In this document: positions 27,502 through 40,495 of the stretch, piece after piece
How the letters are laid out: each line of letters opens with the position of its first letter
How positions within the stretch are numbered: position 1 is the stretch's first letter
Source: Daucus carota subsp. sativus
Taxonomy: Eukaryota; Streptophyta; Magnoliopsida; Apiales; Apiaceae
Reading direction: 5' to 3'
DNA length: 64,000 bases
Assembly: GCF_001625215.2 (NCBI RefSeq)
Contig: NC_030384.2
Location: 42,442,390 to 42,506,389, forward strand
The notes under the pieces: generated by a model
Told to the model about the DNA's origin: nothing
The model's input: the letters and a program-made list of their open reading frames with translations, nothing else
The model's database searches: none
Position numbers and translations under genes: made by a program

Positions 27502-27980
27502 TTAGCCTTTAACCGTGCGAAGCACGGACGATTATATAATTCATAATTTATTTTTTATAATTTAAATTGTAACATTATTTTATTAGTATTTTAAAATTAA
27601 TGAATTGAACTTTAATTAAATTATATCAACCAACGGATTACATTTTCTCAAGTAAATTTAGTTTTTACAATTTATTATCTATTTAAAAATATTTTTTGTT
27701 ATTAATATGGGATGATTTATTATTCAATTAATTTTAAATTATATTTTTCATATTTCGTATATCTTCATATGTATGGAAAAAAGATATTTGTCGTGTAACA
27801 GATTAGAGTTAGAAAAAATTATGTGATTATTCATGTTTGTATTGATATAGAAATGTTAGAATTCGAAAGAGTTACATGAATGCTCTTGTTTTAAAAAAAT
27901 ATTCAAAATTATATATTTATAATTTTATTTTAATGTCATTATAATTTTTAATGAAATAATAAAGTAAGCCGAAGGATCGA
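27502..27980 (-). mobile_element. Helitron 3' end (minus orientation)
   Basis: Read on the minus strand: CCGTGC-TTC-GCACGG hairpin (27513-27527), then TTAAAGG and CTAA, followed by T. This is the Helitron 3' signature with CTRR = CTAA. The body is AT-rich and the 5' end was not found, so the upper coordinate is only an estimate. Confidence 0.6.
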
Positions 27981-28066
27981 AAGTTATATACTTATACTTG
28001 TGGTAAGCCGAAGGCTCGAAAGTTATATGCATGTGGTGTTTTGGATTGATTCCGACTTGTATTTAC

Positions 28067-28290
28067 ACTACACCATATATTGGATTCAACAACACTTTTT
28101 TCAGTGTTACAAGCAAAAGTGTAGCCTTACATGCCTGAAAATTGATCAAAGTTGATCTATGACTACACTGTTTTTTTATTGTTACCATTAATATAAACAA
28201 ATGTTACCATATACATGATTTTGTATCTATGGCTACGGTAAACCCAGTGTAGCCATTATGGCATATAAAAAGTGTAACTAAATTAATGAA
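28067..28290 (+). mobile_element. Probable CACTA (En/Spm) left end
   Basis: Starts CACTACACCATATATTGGAT. Within 220 bp it carries several subterminal words in both orientations: AGTGTTAC, AAGTGTAGCC, TTGTTACC, AGTGTAGCC, AAGTGTAAC. Clustered subterminal repeats inside a CACTA terminus are characteristic of this superfamily. A matching TAGTG end was not identified, so it is probably truncated. Confidence 0.5.
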
Positions 28291-30055
28291 AAACTGGTGG
28301 GACATAAATTGTCTAAGGCGGTTAACGATTAAAATACAAAAATTTCAATTCAGCGGGTTAAATGAAAGTGTAACTCACAATAGCGCTCACTCTCTGAAGA
28401 CTCACTCTCACTCAAACCCTCTCTCTCGCTCATCTCTCTCACACATCTCTCTGGCAATCACGCACGCACATCTCTCTCGCAATCTATCTCGCACATCTCT
28501 CATGCTCAGAACTATCTCTCGCTCACTTTTCAACCAATGGGTTTCAATTAGGGATCTCCAACAACGAGTTGCAAAAAGGGGTTTCAACGACATTAGGGCT
28601 CAATTTGGGTTCAAGCGACGATTCTTGCTGATAATTGAGGTGGTGGGTTCTTCATCGACGCGTTATGCATTAGGGTTCTTAAGTCGCTGATAATTGGTGA
28701 GATAAATTTTTAGTGTTGCGATTTATTTAAAACTTGTATTTATAAGAAATAGATTTTTAGTCTTATAATTGTTTAAGACTTGTACCTATTTAGAGATAGA
28801 TTTCTAGTGTGATTGTTTTTGTTTTTAATAAGATAATAATATAAAAATGACTAAAAGAATATGATCAAAATAAAAAATATGAACAAAATTCAGGACTACA
28901 AATTATACAATATAATATAGTATAGTATAGATAGTATATATGTTGAAACATTATGTGTGTGTGAAAAACAAGAGTCTTCCTGCATACGTTTATAGACAAA
29001 AATTAACAACTATTTTTTATTTATATGAAATATTTTAATTAATGAAATTTTGTGTATATAAAAAAATTATCATAAATAATAAAATTGGTGTCGAAAAAAT
29101 CCAAACATCTGTCCAAAAAATAATTGTTAACCTCCGCTCTACAAATTCCATACAACAATACAAAATCTAGTAATGAATCAAATACGCCTCGCTGGATCTG
29201 TGGATCATGAAAGTACTCCACGTAACAGTGCTCTTCCTAAAGTAAGCTACTAGGACTGGAGTACTACTCTATCAAACTGCAATTTGTGGTAATCGTTTGG
29301 ACATGTTTTTGGCATTAGAGTTTTTTAAGAAATCTAAGAGTTGCTTTCTTTCTATTTAAAGAGTCGTGTACGTTTCTTTATTTTCTTCATTTCCTTCATT
29401 TTAAGTTTAGATTTTTATTATAGTAAAGTTTAAAAAAGATTGAAATATAATATTATTTTTAAAAACAAATGACACTCATAACCAAGGTGAGCAAAACCAA
29501 ACTTATGAATTCGGTTCACTTCGATTCTAATTTATTAAGGGAAATTCGGTATATTCGGTTCGGATTGAATAGACCAAAATATAATTTGATTCGGTCTGAT
29601 TCTTAAAAAGTATTTGATCAGGACCGAATAGTCCAAATATTAAATTATATAGTATTAAAATTTATATTATATTATATTTATATTAAAAGAGCGAAATTCA
29701 GTTCTTTTGGTCTGGACCAAATCTAACTGAATTGTTCTAGTTCGCTCCGATTCAGTTCATAATAAAATTAAATTTCAGCCTAGAAAAAAATACATTTGAT
29801 CTCGGATCTATTTGAACTCTACCCCTAAATCCTAGTACTAAGACTCTTTGGACTGTTTCGCACGTTGTGTCTGTGCATGGAACAGGAATACTGGTATACC
29901 AATTAGCGGCCATAAACTCAGCCTTATCAGGACCACCTAACACTGGCATTGGCAATAACAAGTGATAAATGTACATACTGTTAATCACAAATATCATCAT
30001 TAGACAAATAAGGTGTTTAAATAGTAGCAAGCACAAGTATTGAATTAAACAAAAA
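28291..30055. other. Gene-free region with CT-rich leader-like tract
   Basis: About 28385-28530 is rich in CTCTCTCGCTCATCTCTC-type words followed by a stretch resembling a leader and start of a lost gene, possibly the interior of the CACTA element. About 29505-29760 has TTCGGTTCGGATTG-type repeats of the kind common in plant spacer DNA. A TATA-like TTTAAATA lies at about 30016-30023 before the reductase start. Confidence 0.4.
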
Positions 30056-31908
30056 ATGGGCATGGAGGGGACGAGGATGGTGTGTGTGACCGGAGCATCA
30101 GGGTACATTGGTTCCTCCCTTGTCATGAGGCTTTTGCAAAGAGGTTACCATGTTAGAGCCACTGTCCGGGATCCTGGTTTGTATTATTCTTCACTACTTT
30201 ATATGGAAACACTTGTTCATCACTATCTAGTTTGGCTGGTTTTAACATTTTTGGTATATTTAAGGTCTCTCAATAATGACATATATACCTGGGTTTTTTT
30301 TTTCTTTTTTGCTTTCAAAGTTTTGTTTTAGTGAATAATTAAATTTGAATTTTTTGACAAACATTAATCTAACGTGTGCAAGTAAGTATAGAGAATAAAT
30401 AAATGTTGATGAGTACTTTAATTAACAGGAAATGAGAAGAAGGTGAAGCATCTACTAGAGCTGGAGAATGCAAGTACAAATTTGAGCTTATGGAAGGCGG
30501 ATCTGAAGGAGGAAGGCAGTTATGATGATGCAATTCAAGGTTGTGAAGGTGTCTTCCATGTCGCCACCCCTATGGAACTCGTACTTCTCAAAGACAATGT
30601 CGGGGTATATTTTATTACTTAGCTATTCCGGGCTAAAATAAATGTTCTACTCTATTATTTTAGTCCGACTATTTAGAAATCCTGATTCCGAAACTGATTA
30701 TGTGTTCAACAACATACTTGAAACTATTAATGATACATTTAAATATATCAATGATGCATGACCAACATTGATCATTCTGATTTATATATTGATGTTCAGA
30801 TGGATGAGATAAAATCAACAACAGTGAATGGGATGCTGAGCATAATGAGATCCTGTTCCAAGGCCAAAACTGTCAAGAGGTTCATCTACACCGCATCTGT
30901 ATACACCGTCGCTATGCAGCCTCAACCTCAACCCTCACTCGACGAGTACACTGAAGATCATTGGTCCGACATTGACCTCTGCTTTAATCAGAGGATGTTT
31001 GGATGGGTGAGACTAATTAAGAGCTAGCTTTTCTTTTTTCTATTTTTAATGTATGAATATATAACAAGTGATCATTCTAACACATATTAACACAAATTAT
31101 TAAGTGTCGTTTTGACTTTTAGTACGCCTGCTCAGATTTAAAAATTTATAGTCGGTAGTAAATAAAAATTTCTGAAGCCTGATATGCAAACCCCCGAACT
31201 GCAGATGTATGCGATAGCAAAAACCAGTGCTGAGAAAGCTGGGTGGAAATACGCTGAAGAACACGGGATTGACATGGTCACTGTTCATCCTTCCCTTGTC
31301 GTTGGCAGTTTTATTAATCCCTGCACAAGTTTCAGTATCGACACTGCAGTTTCCTTATATGCTAGTAAGCTTAATTAGTAATTCTGCCTTTCAGTCCTCC
31401 TATACATTTCAGACAATATAAGCCGCATAATTAACTAAAAAACAAGTCTAGAACTGATTATTTGATGATATTATAGAAGACGAAACTACCATAGCTTGGC
31501 TCAAGGGCTTGCATGGAATCACAGCTGTGCACGTGGACGATGTATGCAATGCTCACATTTATCTCTATGAGCATCCTGAGGCTAAGGGAAGATACATTTG
31601 CTCCTCTCACAGTTTTAACATCTTTGACATTGCAGTGTCACTGAGCCTCAAGTACCCTGGCAAAACTATACCAACCGAGTATGCAATTAACATTATTTTT
31701 TCCCAGTTATTATATCCTTTATCAATCTTTTATGAGAAAATTTTCATTGATATTGAATAGATTCGGGGTCCTGGACAAGACTTTTGCCCTCCCTTGTTCA
31801 TCGAAGAAGCTGATGGAGCTGGGGTTCAAGTTCGCACACCAAAACAAAGATGCTGGTGAGCTGTGCGCTGAAACTATTCAGTCATGCATTGAAAAGGATT
31901 TGGTATGA
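30056..31908 (+). CDS. Dihydroflavonol 4-reductase-like NADPH reductase (extended SDR)
   Basis: Six exons: 30056-30176, 30429-30604, 30800-31006, 31205-31364, 31477-31678, 31761-31908, giving 337 residues and the six-exon structure typical of DFR genes. The Rossmann motif [11 protein letters not shown] is at 11-20, the arginine-containing RATVRDPG follows strand 2, and the catalytic Tyr170/Lys174 lie in [14 protein letters not shown], preceded by the TAS serine region. EGRYICSS-type [15 protein letters not shown] marks the C-terminal substrate domain. Family members reduce dihydroflavonols, leucoanthocyanidin precursors, vestitone or cinnamoyl substrates with NADPH in the cytosol. The usual PMDFES substrate-side motif is PMELVL here, so it is unlikely to be the classical anthocyanin DFR, and the substrate cannot be told. 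No defects seen. Confidence 0.9.
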
Positions 31909-33052
31909 TCAAGAGAACATCAATGATGATGAATAAATGAGAGTTCCTAATTTGTGTACTCTTGTATCTCTGTTATTAGTTTGAATTTACTGCAAAAAAG
32001 CAAGTGAGCTGAAGTAGTCGTTGTAATCGAACTTAATTCGTGAAAATACTATGCACTGTGAATGGGTCTCGAACTTAATAATATGCAATATTTTGACGCA
32101 ATATTTTGAGATCAGTTGATAATTGAAAACTAGCCGGAATAAAAAATTAAACATAATTCGTGAAGACATTGTTATATATTTTTGATATATTTGATAAATT
32201 AACTGAATAATTATGAATTAGTCAGAATATCTTGCCAATTCGGTTTAGTATTATAATTATCATATATATTAATAAGAGTATATTTTTGATATATTTCATT
32301 TCAAGGAAAGAACAAATATTTAAAAATTATCTCTTTATGAAAAGAGGGGACGGAAGGGAGACTACTCATGCTCCTCGATACAATGGAACCGTGTTGGAAC
32401 ACGACACGAAAGTACACTATACACGATACGTACGAATTGCCAGGTCTAATCCCCAAGTCTAAGCAGCAGATACCGGAAATTTATAATTGTTCTCTGCAAA
32501 ACTAAAATCTTTAACACTGACATAACAGACATCCACCGAATTTTATTTTAAAAGATTTTATGTATATCAAAATATCTGCATGAATCGTATATTCTGGATA
32601 TAGACAAATAATTACTTGTAATTCCATTCAACAGGAGGATCCATTTATATATTATGTTACTATGTTAGCCACTTATGTCTCTTCACTAGCTTGGCCCTAT
32701 TGTCCATTATAGTGCTTGCATATCAAGAGACTGCACTCTTGCAAGCAATCACATAAGTATAAACTTTGACATGGCCCTGTGTAACTTAAATATATCATTA
32801 GCTGATCGCAGCACTTTAGCTCTTCTCTTTTAGAAGATATGCTATAGTAAAGCTATGGTTTTCTGCGTGATAGGCAAATTGATCATAAACCCAGATTTGA
32901 ACATATCATTTGCTGATGAACATGACTTTACAGCCTTTTCTGTAACAGAATTTTGCAATAATTTGAAAGTTACAGATACCTGTGGTAGGGCTGATTAATC
33001 ATATATCTAGATTTGAATCCTACTCCTCTGGCCATCAAATTACAAAGGTTGG
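31909..33052. other. Convergent spacer between reductase and auxilin-like genes
   Basis: 3' ends of both genes face each other here. No additional gene; polyadenylation regions of both are expected. AATAAATG follows the reductase stop at about 31932. Confidence 0.45.
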
Positions 33053-36000
33053 TCACCTCTCTTCTTTGTTAAATTTGTTCCAAGCAGCCTGTCCACAACG
33101 GTAAGAGAGTTTAATACAAACGAGACTAGAAAAAATTGACAACTATAAGGGTACTATTTTTTTTAAATATACAGTCTAAAATAGCACACCGTCACAAAGA
33201 AAAAACATTGATATGATCCGTTGTTTAAAATTTTAATAAGTTTATGCTTAAATATATAGTCAATAACTCAAACTGAACTCTGGACCACAATTGTTTAACT
33301 ACTCTTCATCATCAAGTTTTGACTTTTGCCCCAAGCCCAACAGTGACAATTAAAGAACAATTGAAGCCCAACAGTGACAATTAAAGAACAATTGAGGTCC
33401 GATAGTACTCCCTCCGCCCCCCTCAATTGTTTACATCGGGGGACGGGGGCTCGGCACGCATTTTAATTGCTCTCATAAAATATAGTTTGATAAATTATTT
33501 TGAACTTTTTTTTCTTCTGAATAAAAGTTTAATATTTAAATTTTTATCCAAAAAAGAAAAATTTTAAAAATAAATTATGAAACTATGTTTTATATGCGTC
33601 TTAAAATGCCTGCCGAGTAATGCAAAAAAACTGTAAAGAAATGAGAGGAACAGAGCTAGTATAATTTATCTGGTCGTAATTAGTCTTTAATACAAAGTTG
33701 CTTCTTTTTCAGGCATTTTTTATGGATAAGAGCATGATATCCTGGCAAAGAATATCAATATGTACCTTTAGAAGATCAAAAACCTTTTCGCATATATACT
33801 TCTGCTGAATGTTTGCCCCTCGTTGCTGCAACTTATCTGGGTGAACATAGAGAGTAGCTTTCCGGTAAGCTTTCTTTACAGCATTTGTTGTTATGATCTC
33901 TGTTAAGGAAATAGGTTGCCAACCACTACCAGGGCCAAGGATCTGCAAGTAAAAGAAAATAAAAATTAAAAAAAGAAATAAAACTGATAACCGATCTATG
34001 CTAAATTATTGAGGTGCTTTAATAAATTTTTAGCAACTGAAAATTACTTCATCAAACTATCATGTCATCCTTTGCGCTGAAAACTCTACGATTAGCATAA
34101 TACAGTAATCATACAGAATACACTAATGAATGAAGATTATTGTCAAAACCCATTATCAACCCAAGTCTCTGAAGGTACCTATCCATTTTTGTACAAGGAT
34201 TTCAAATCCTTAAAATTGACATTTTAAATTCAAAACATTCACCTAATTAATGTTTATTGTTGCCCCATAAAATTGTTTTTTCAAAAAAAAAGTGAAGTCG
34301 TACTAATATGATTAATATAAAATATATAAGTCATACAAAAACCATGTGGGGAACAATTGACCGAGGATGGGAATAGTAATGTATAACATGTGGTACTCTT
34401 GCCGAATTTTTAATTTTAATTTAGAGATCTGTTTAAACAACTTTAGCTACTAAATAAGCAGGATTAGTTCTATTTTAGACTCTTGAAGCCTGACTACAAT
34501 ACTGTACCTCTTCGCATAATTAAAGAGTTTATTGTACAGTTAAAGAAATTACTATCAAAGCATCAAAGATTATGCAAACATACATATTGCAAAGTTGAAA
34601 GCAATGCTCGCAAGTTGCCCTCCTTTCCATTTGACCATCTTTTAATATCAGCATCAAGAGCTTCTGCTAGTCTCTGCATCCAAAATCCAATATGTAATAA
34701 TTAGGTGAATATGCATATACAAGCAAGCATGCAATAATTTGAACTTGACTCATATTTATACATTTTTCTCAGCTAGCTCTTTCTGAGCAAGAAGATCACG
34801 CATATTCTTCTCAGCAAGGGCTTTTGCCTGAAAGATACCACAAGTAATCAGGATACATAAGAAACAAGGGCTTTTGGTAAATTTTTAACACAATACACAA
34901 GAGACTCGAGGAGAAGGTTATACCGTGCGCTCCATAATCCTTTCGTGCTTCTCTACATTTGCTTTATTCCTCTGAACCGAGTCTGTATTATTTTCACAAT
35001 TTGTCTCCAAATCCTGCAAAAATCCCACTCAGTCAGCATCTCGGTGAACATATATGCAACTAAAGGAGTACAGTATATTTTTTGCCTGGCAATACTTACA
35101 GAGGAAGAACTTTTCTTCGTTGAATTATCTCTTGATGGACCTGCGTGATTTTGAGATGTGGATCTCTCTGTCTGAGCTCTTGACTTCTGGGACAACGCTT
35201 TTTCTAGAGCACGTTCTCGAGCCTCTGCCGTCGCCCTCTCTACTGCAGCTCGTTCGGACCTAAGCTTGGCTTGAACTGAAGCTTTTTCAGCTGATAATTT
35301 AGTTGCTGCGGTATCCTTGTCAAATTTGTCCCGTGCCTCTGCCATCACTCTCTGCCGAACTTCAGCAGTAGCTCTTTCCACAGCAGCTCTCTCCGCCCGT
35401 TCTCTTGCTTCAGCAAAAGCCCTTTCACGAACTTCCCTAATTGCCCTTTCCACAGCTATTTTCTCTTTTTCACGTTCATGATCCCGTTTCATTTCTTCAT
35501 TGTTCTTAATTAGGCCCTCTTTCTCTTTCACTACTGACACAGTCCTTTTTGCTTCCTTTTCCATATCAAAATTTTTACTAGAGCTTACATCATGAATTTC
35601 TTTACCTTGTCTTGCTTGGATCTCTTCATTCATTTCCATTCCCTTCTCTTTTATGTTAATGATTTTATCTACACCCTCCACATTTTTTGTTGTATCTTTT
35701 CTTATTTTGATCTCAACCTCAACTTCTGAAGTCTTTTCTTTTGCTTTGGGTCCTTCAGATATTTCAAAGTGCGCATCATGTTGTAGGTTATCATTAACAT
35801 ATCCCAGTGTACTTTTCCCTGCCTCTTCATCAGAGGGCATTCTATCCTTACGAACACCCCCCTTTCTTGTGGATTCAATACCACCATGATCCGTAAAAGT
35901 TGAACCAAACTTTGGTGAACTGTCTTTAGAAAGTAAAATTTCAGAGACAACTTTCTCGTTGTTTATGGTATCAATTACGTCAGCAAGATCTGGAGCCAAG

Positions 36001-39000
36001 TTACCAGTGCTCAAATGTTCTTTTTCCCTCGGGTTATATGCCAATTTAACAGCTTCTGCCTCATCTACGTTAAAGTCATAGAAATCTTTGGTTGCTGTGC
36101 TATGATCATCCACCTCTTGACCTGTTTCCAAATGGACATGATTAATATTATACTTGAAAGCTTTTTCAGTCTCATTTTTGTCATGCACATGATCATACAC
36201 ATCAGATCCATGATGAGCCACCTGAAGTACTTCTATTTCTTCAGTCTCTATGCATATAAACTCGGCCTTTTCAAATCTTCCGCTAAGATCCTCATTCCCA
36301 AAATTTTCAAAAATATGTTCACTTCCCTCTCCATCGTGAATATCTATTGAAATTCTTTCATCATCCCCATTCTTTTCTACTCCATAGTCAGATCCATCTT
36401 TCTCTATATCTTTTGTTGTCTTGGCAATGTGATCTTGTTGTGAGATATCTTGTTTATTCTCAATATCTTCCGTCTCCGGTACAATATTTACTCTCAAATC
36501 ATTGTTGGACTCAGATTCGGTTGCATCTTCCTTTTCCTGTTGAGAATCTTTTGAACTCTTCTCCCCATCTTTGTTTATGTGTATATGTGTATGTATTGCT
36601 TCAACAAATTCATCCTCTTGCAAAACTCTGAAATTTTCAACCTTTTTTGGTTCACTGACAATGCAGACTGGTTCTACTTTATTCTCATTGAGGTCAGTCT
36701 GATCATCACCTTTAACAGCATTCAATTTCCTCTCCACGTAAACTAGTTTCTGAGCTTTCTCATCTGTCTTCTCATTGTAAACTTGCTGTTGCTCCATGAC
36801 ATTTGATTCAACCTTGTCCATGGACTCGATGGATGGAATAACTTCTCTTTTCTTCTCAAGGCTTTGTAATTCACTTTCTTCAGCCATGCCCAGACTTTTG
36901 GCATTCTCATCATCTACGACATTTTCCTTGATAAAACTTCTTTCCTTTTGTTTGAAGTCTGGGGAAAGACCACTTCTTATTGCACTCTTCTTTCTCATCC
37001 CAGAGAAAAGCTGAGAAACAAAATCTACACTACCACTAATATCTTTGGCATTCGTATCTTTCAGTCTGTTACCTTCATACGCAATAACATTTTCCATTTT
37101 ATCCTTAACTTTCACATTATTCCTAGAGTTATGACTAGAAGGTCTTCGCAATCCTTCCCTTTTTCTTTCCATCAACTCTTTTGCTAGTCGTATGCTTTCT
37201 TGAGCCTTTTGTATTGCATCTTTAAGGACAGCTGCAGAGGCTGCAGCAGCTGAGTTTACATCAAGCTCCTCACCGGGGATACATGATGAACTCTTGCCTG
37301 CAACATGTTCAGAGGCATCATTTTTAGAAGCCCATAATCTCTTTGAATTCCCAGAGCTATCTATTTTATAAGGTATGCCTGAAGGAGGTCGATTTTCAGT
37401 AGGATGTGATTTAAGGTTATTTTCGTGTGAATTAAACAGCTTATCATAACTGTAAGATCCATCCCAACCAGAATTACTCCTAGACTTAGAATCCCTTCGA
37501 AAGGCATCTTTGTTAGTGAGATGTGACATGCCCTTCGTAGTGTTTCTATTCTCCAGTATAGCCTCGTTGACATCCACTTTATGAAGAACATCACTTACTA
37601 CCGAGGATTTGGACTTGTCAGCTTCAATCTTCTGTGGAGTGGTTTCATCAATAAAACGAGTAAATCCACGTACTGGAAGAAACTGTGCTACGTGTGTTGT
37701 CCCATTTGTCCCATCTTTGCTTCCAGTGTTCGTCTTGTGATAAGACATGCTAAAATGTTTTTTGTCATCGACAGATTGAACTGGTTCATCAGACGAAAGC
37801 ACTTTACTCTCATTGGAAGCTTTTAAGCAATCTGAACCGTGTATAGGAGATTCTGGTGCAGATGGAGTCCTACAAAGTGTAACTAGTGAGGTAATATAGA
37901 GAGGTAAACTGCAATCTACTTTTGACTTTAAGAATCCATTTAGAGAAGTTCAAACAATAGTAATAATTGTGACGAGGATAAACAGTTAAGTAAGAGTGCC
38001 ATGGAACATAACAAACTTCAGGACAACATCCACTAATATACTCGTACTTGAAGAATCGATACCTTAACGAGTAGTGTGGATTGAAAAACCCTACAAACAT
38101 GAAATTTCTCACAATCTAATTGTTTATATCAATAAGATGGTCAATTATCTAATCTATACAAACTCAATAAACAACTTAGCAAAAAAAAAAAAATTAACAA
38201 ACAACATGATTTCAATACCAAATCCTAAGAGTCTAGAACAACAATTCAAGTGATCCCTAGAACTGTTAAATGAGGAAACTTTCACTATAAGCAAAGAAAA
38301 TTTATCATATAATGGATATATATTTGTTCCTTTCAATATAATTTCATGATCATTACTCATTAGCACAGCAACAGATTTAGTATATTATTACAATATCTGT
38401 TCAATTAAAACTCAGACGCTCGTGAATCAAAATTACAGTAAAACCTCTACAAATTAACAGTCTTTATGGACATATACACTAATTCACAGAGGCTATTAGT
38501 TAACCAGAGTAAGAAAATACATTGTAACCCTCGCGATCTCAACTGAAAAAATGCATTACTTAATCAAGTATCAATATATTGAGGCATGTGCAAACAAACA
38601 ATATGATATTTATATATAAACCAATAATTACCTGATTTTACGAGAAGTCTTCGTTGTCTCTCTGTTAGTTCCAGCAGCATTAGCAATCACTTGTTCATAA
38701 CACACACCGCCGGCGTCGTCGTCTCGGAGTCCACCGAAAATGTTTGAGTAATCGAGCTCCGAGTTCCGATAATCGGAAACGGAGTCAGCATCAACGCCGG
38801 CAGGCGGCGAGATATCGAGCACCGGAATTGAAGAAGCGCGAGAGCTGGCGAAAATCTCTTTGTAGTCTTCGAGAACTCGAGACTTGACTTTGCGAGCTCC
38901 GAGAGTGGGCGGAGCCGAGAAAACGTCGTCGTAGGCGTTTTTAGAGGAAAAACCGTTGACGCCGGAGAGCCTTCTGCGGTGGTAAGGAGTTGAGAGAGAA

Positions 39001-39008
39001 GACTCCAT
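33053..39008 (-). CDS. AUL1: Auxilin-like J-domain protein (AUL1 type)
   Basis: Seven exons on the minus strand: 39008-38632, 37869-35100, 35013-34924, 34827-34762, 34673-34584, 33942-33766, 33088-33053, giving 1201 residues. The N terminus has the group's [12 protein letters not shown] and LEDYKEIF motifs. A long acidic, low-complexity middle follows (one 2.8-kb exon). A coiled coil made of repeated [16 protein letters not shown] units (about 950-1045) precedes the C-terminal J domain with [11 protein letters not shown] and HPD (1165-1167) in [12 protein letters not shown], ending [11 protein letters not shown]. Auxilins recruit Hsc70 through the HPD loop to uncoat clathrin vesicles; plant AUL1 binds clathrin. 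The last exon encodes only 11 residues and lies beyond a 677-bp intron holding a MITE. The start is the first ATG of the conserved N-terminal block. Confidence 0.94.
33334..33395 (+). repeat. 31-bp tandem duplication
   Basis: Two adjacent copies (33334-33364, 33365-33395) beginning AGCCCAACAGTGACAATTAA. They lie in the last intron of the auxilin-like gene. Confidence 0.9.
33408..33659. mobile_element. Decayed Stowaway-like MITE in an intron
   Basis: The left end CTCCCTCCGCCCCCCTCAAT follows TA. The interior has GGCACGCATTTTAATTGCTC and ATAAAATATAGTTTGATAAA, shared with the elements near 13000. The right end is eroded but reaches a TA at 33660. It sits in the last intron of the auxilin-like gene. 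Confidence 0.6.
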
Positions 39009-39074
39009 TGAAGCTTCGAAGCAGCAGCAGAAGCTCGGCAAGTCGTGTTTGTTTTGTTAAGGCAGTGTTTGGGT

Positions 39075-39120
39075 GGAGAGATTTGCGAGAGAGAGGGAGA
39101 GAGGGGGAGAGAGAGAGATG
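39075..39120 (-). repeat. GA/CT-rich leader of the auxilin-like gene
   Basis: GAGAGAGAGGGAGAGAGGGG-type run about 70-110 bp before the start codon; CT-rich on the gene strand. Confidence 0.6.
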
Positions 39121-40126
39121 AAATGTTGGGAAGTTTAGTTGTTGAGGGTTTTAAATGGGGATACGACTGGCAGTGAGTTTGTGTGCATTGGTCGGCGATT
39201 ATTATAATAAATTTAGGTTATTTTTTTTTTTTTACTAAATAAATTTAGGTTATTTTGTTATGGAGAAAAGAGTACTGGGGTTTGGTGATTAAGCGATTAT
39301 TATGATTTGTATGGGTGATTGCGAGAAGATGCACGTTATTAAGAAGGTGTGTGGCACCTGCCTTAAATGTTTGGACTTTTCTGGTCCGCTGACCGGGGGA
39401 TTATGGTAATTAATTTATTTAATTTTACCGAATTTAGGTATATATTACGATTAGAAAGAACACTGAAACTATTTTAATGAGAGAAGGAACAAATCGACAC
39501 TTGAAACTGAAATAAATAATTGAAAACTGGGGGAGGTTTTGCAGGATGACTAGTTGGTTTTGTTGTTTCTTGTGAGTTTGAAACCTGCAATATAACAGCC
39601 TGTAGAAATATTAATGAACGAGTGATACTGTAATGATTAAAATGTGGGTCACCTGTTTCACATTCATCCGAATGGTAAGACAATTTGCCATTAATTCTGT
39701 TACAGATTTACAGTTGTCTGTTTACTTTCATCTCGGTCCCCAGTTTGTTAAAAGTATGGTTATTACTCATATCGGTTACTTACGAGATAAGAAAAAAGGG
39801 TCGGGAGAAAATCGAATAAGTATAAAATTATTATGATGAGATAAAATTCGAGGCAAGATTAGGAAATGAGAGAATGAACTCTTTCATCTTAAAGAAATGA
39901 ATGATTTTATTGTCCACAGTATTGTTCATTAAATCCCGCCTCATTCACTTCAATCAAACAAAACATATCTCTTCATGTTATTATATTATCTGTTTTGAGG
40001 AATATTTTATTATGATTATAAAATATAATTTCATTAAAAATTTCTCTTCTAAACAAAAAGTAACTCTTGTAATTATATTTTCTGTTATTATTTTACAAAT
40101 ATGTTTTTTTTAACAAGGCCTTACTA
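39121..40126. other. Gene-free spacer upstream of the auxilin-like gene
   Basis: Promoter side of the auxilin-like gene plus AT-rich DNA. Includes the micro-insertion at 39225-39237. No coding frame supported. Confidence 0.4.
39206..39256 (-). repeat. Micro-insertion (T)nACTA with 19-bp direct repeats
   Basis: AATAAATTTAGGTTATTTT is at 39206-39224 and 39238-39256, bounding TTTTTTTTTACTA (TAGT plus an A run on the other strand). Confidence 0.75.
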
Positions 40127-40134
40127 TATAATGG

Positions 40135-40495
40135 CAGTGTTCTAAAAATCCCCGATTTAACCGATTAATCCCCTGCAAGGTCGTCCACCGATCCGATTTT
40201 TGAAATCCGATTAATCCTTATATATATTTCATAATCGAAGTATATGTGATAAATTATTAAAATTAAAATACTATATTACTTTAAATATGAATAATTATAG
40301 AGTTTATGAACATAGTAAATATATTAGTTCCTAAATAACTAATATAATAATAACTAAATATTAAATAATATTTTAATTTTAAAATAAGCCCGATTTTAAC
40401 TCCGATTAATCTTTTCGATTAATCCCCGATTTCCGATTAATCCTTGAATCGGTAACTCAACCGATTAGGTCCGATTCCGGATTTCTGTAACACTG
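40135..40495. mobile_element. hAT-like MITE with perfect 8-bp duplication
   Basis: The left end CAGTGTTCTAAAAATCCCCG pairs with the right end (complement CAGTGTTACAGAAATCCGG). TATAATGG flanks both sides exactly (40127-40134, 40496-40503). The interior holds CCGATTAATCC words in both orientations. 361 bp, non-coding. The 8-bp duplication and CAG start fit hAT. Confidence 0.85.

Noticed and set aside
28286-28690. 134-residue frame with Ser/His/Arg runs
   Set aside because: Produced by the CTCTCTCGCT repeat tract; no known domain. Kept only as context for the CACTA-like end.
29752-30126. Minus-strand 124-residue frame upstream of the reductase
   Set aside because: Overlaps the reductase start and promoter, and no family is recognisable; treated as chance.
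34953-35012. C-terminal extension of the auxilin-like long open frame past the exon end
   Set aside because: Family comparison and a clear GTAAGT donor show that the exon ends at 35100; the extra residues are intron translation, and the true next exon at 35013-34924 is in a different frame.
36015-36631. Plus-strand frames opposite the auxilin-like long exon
   Set aside because: Phe/Leu/Ser-rich complements of the Glu/Lys-rich linker coding sequence.
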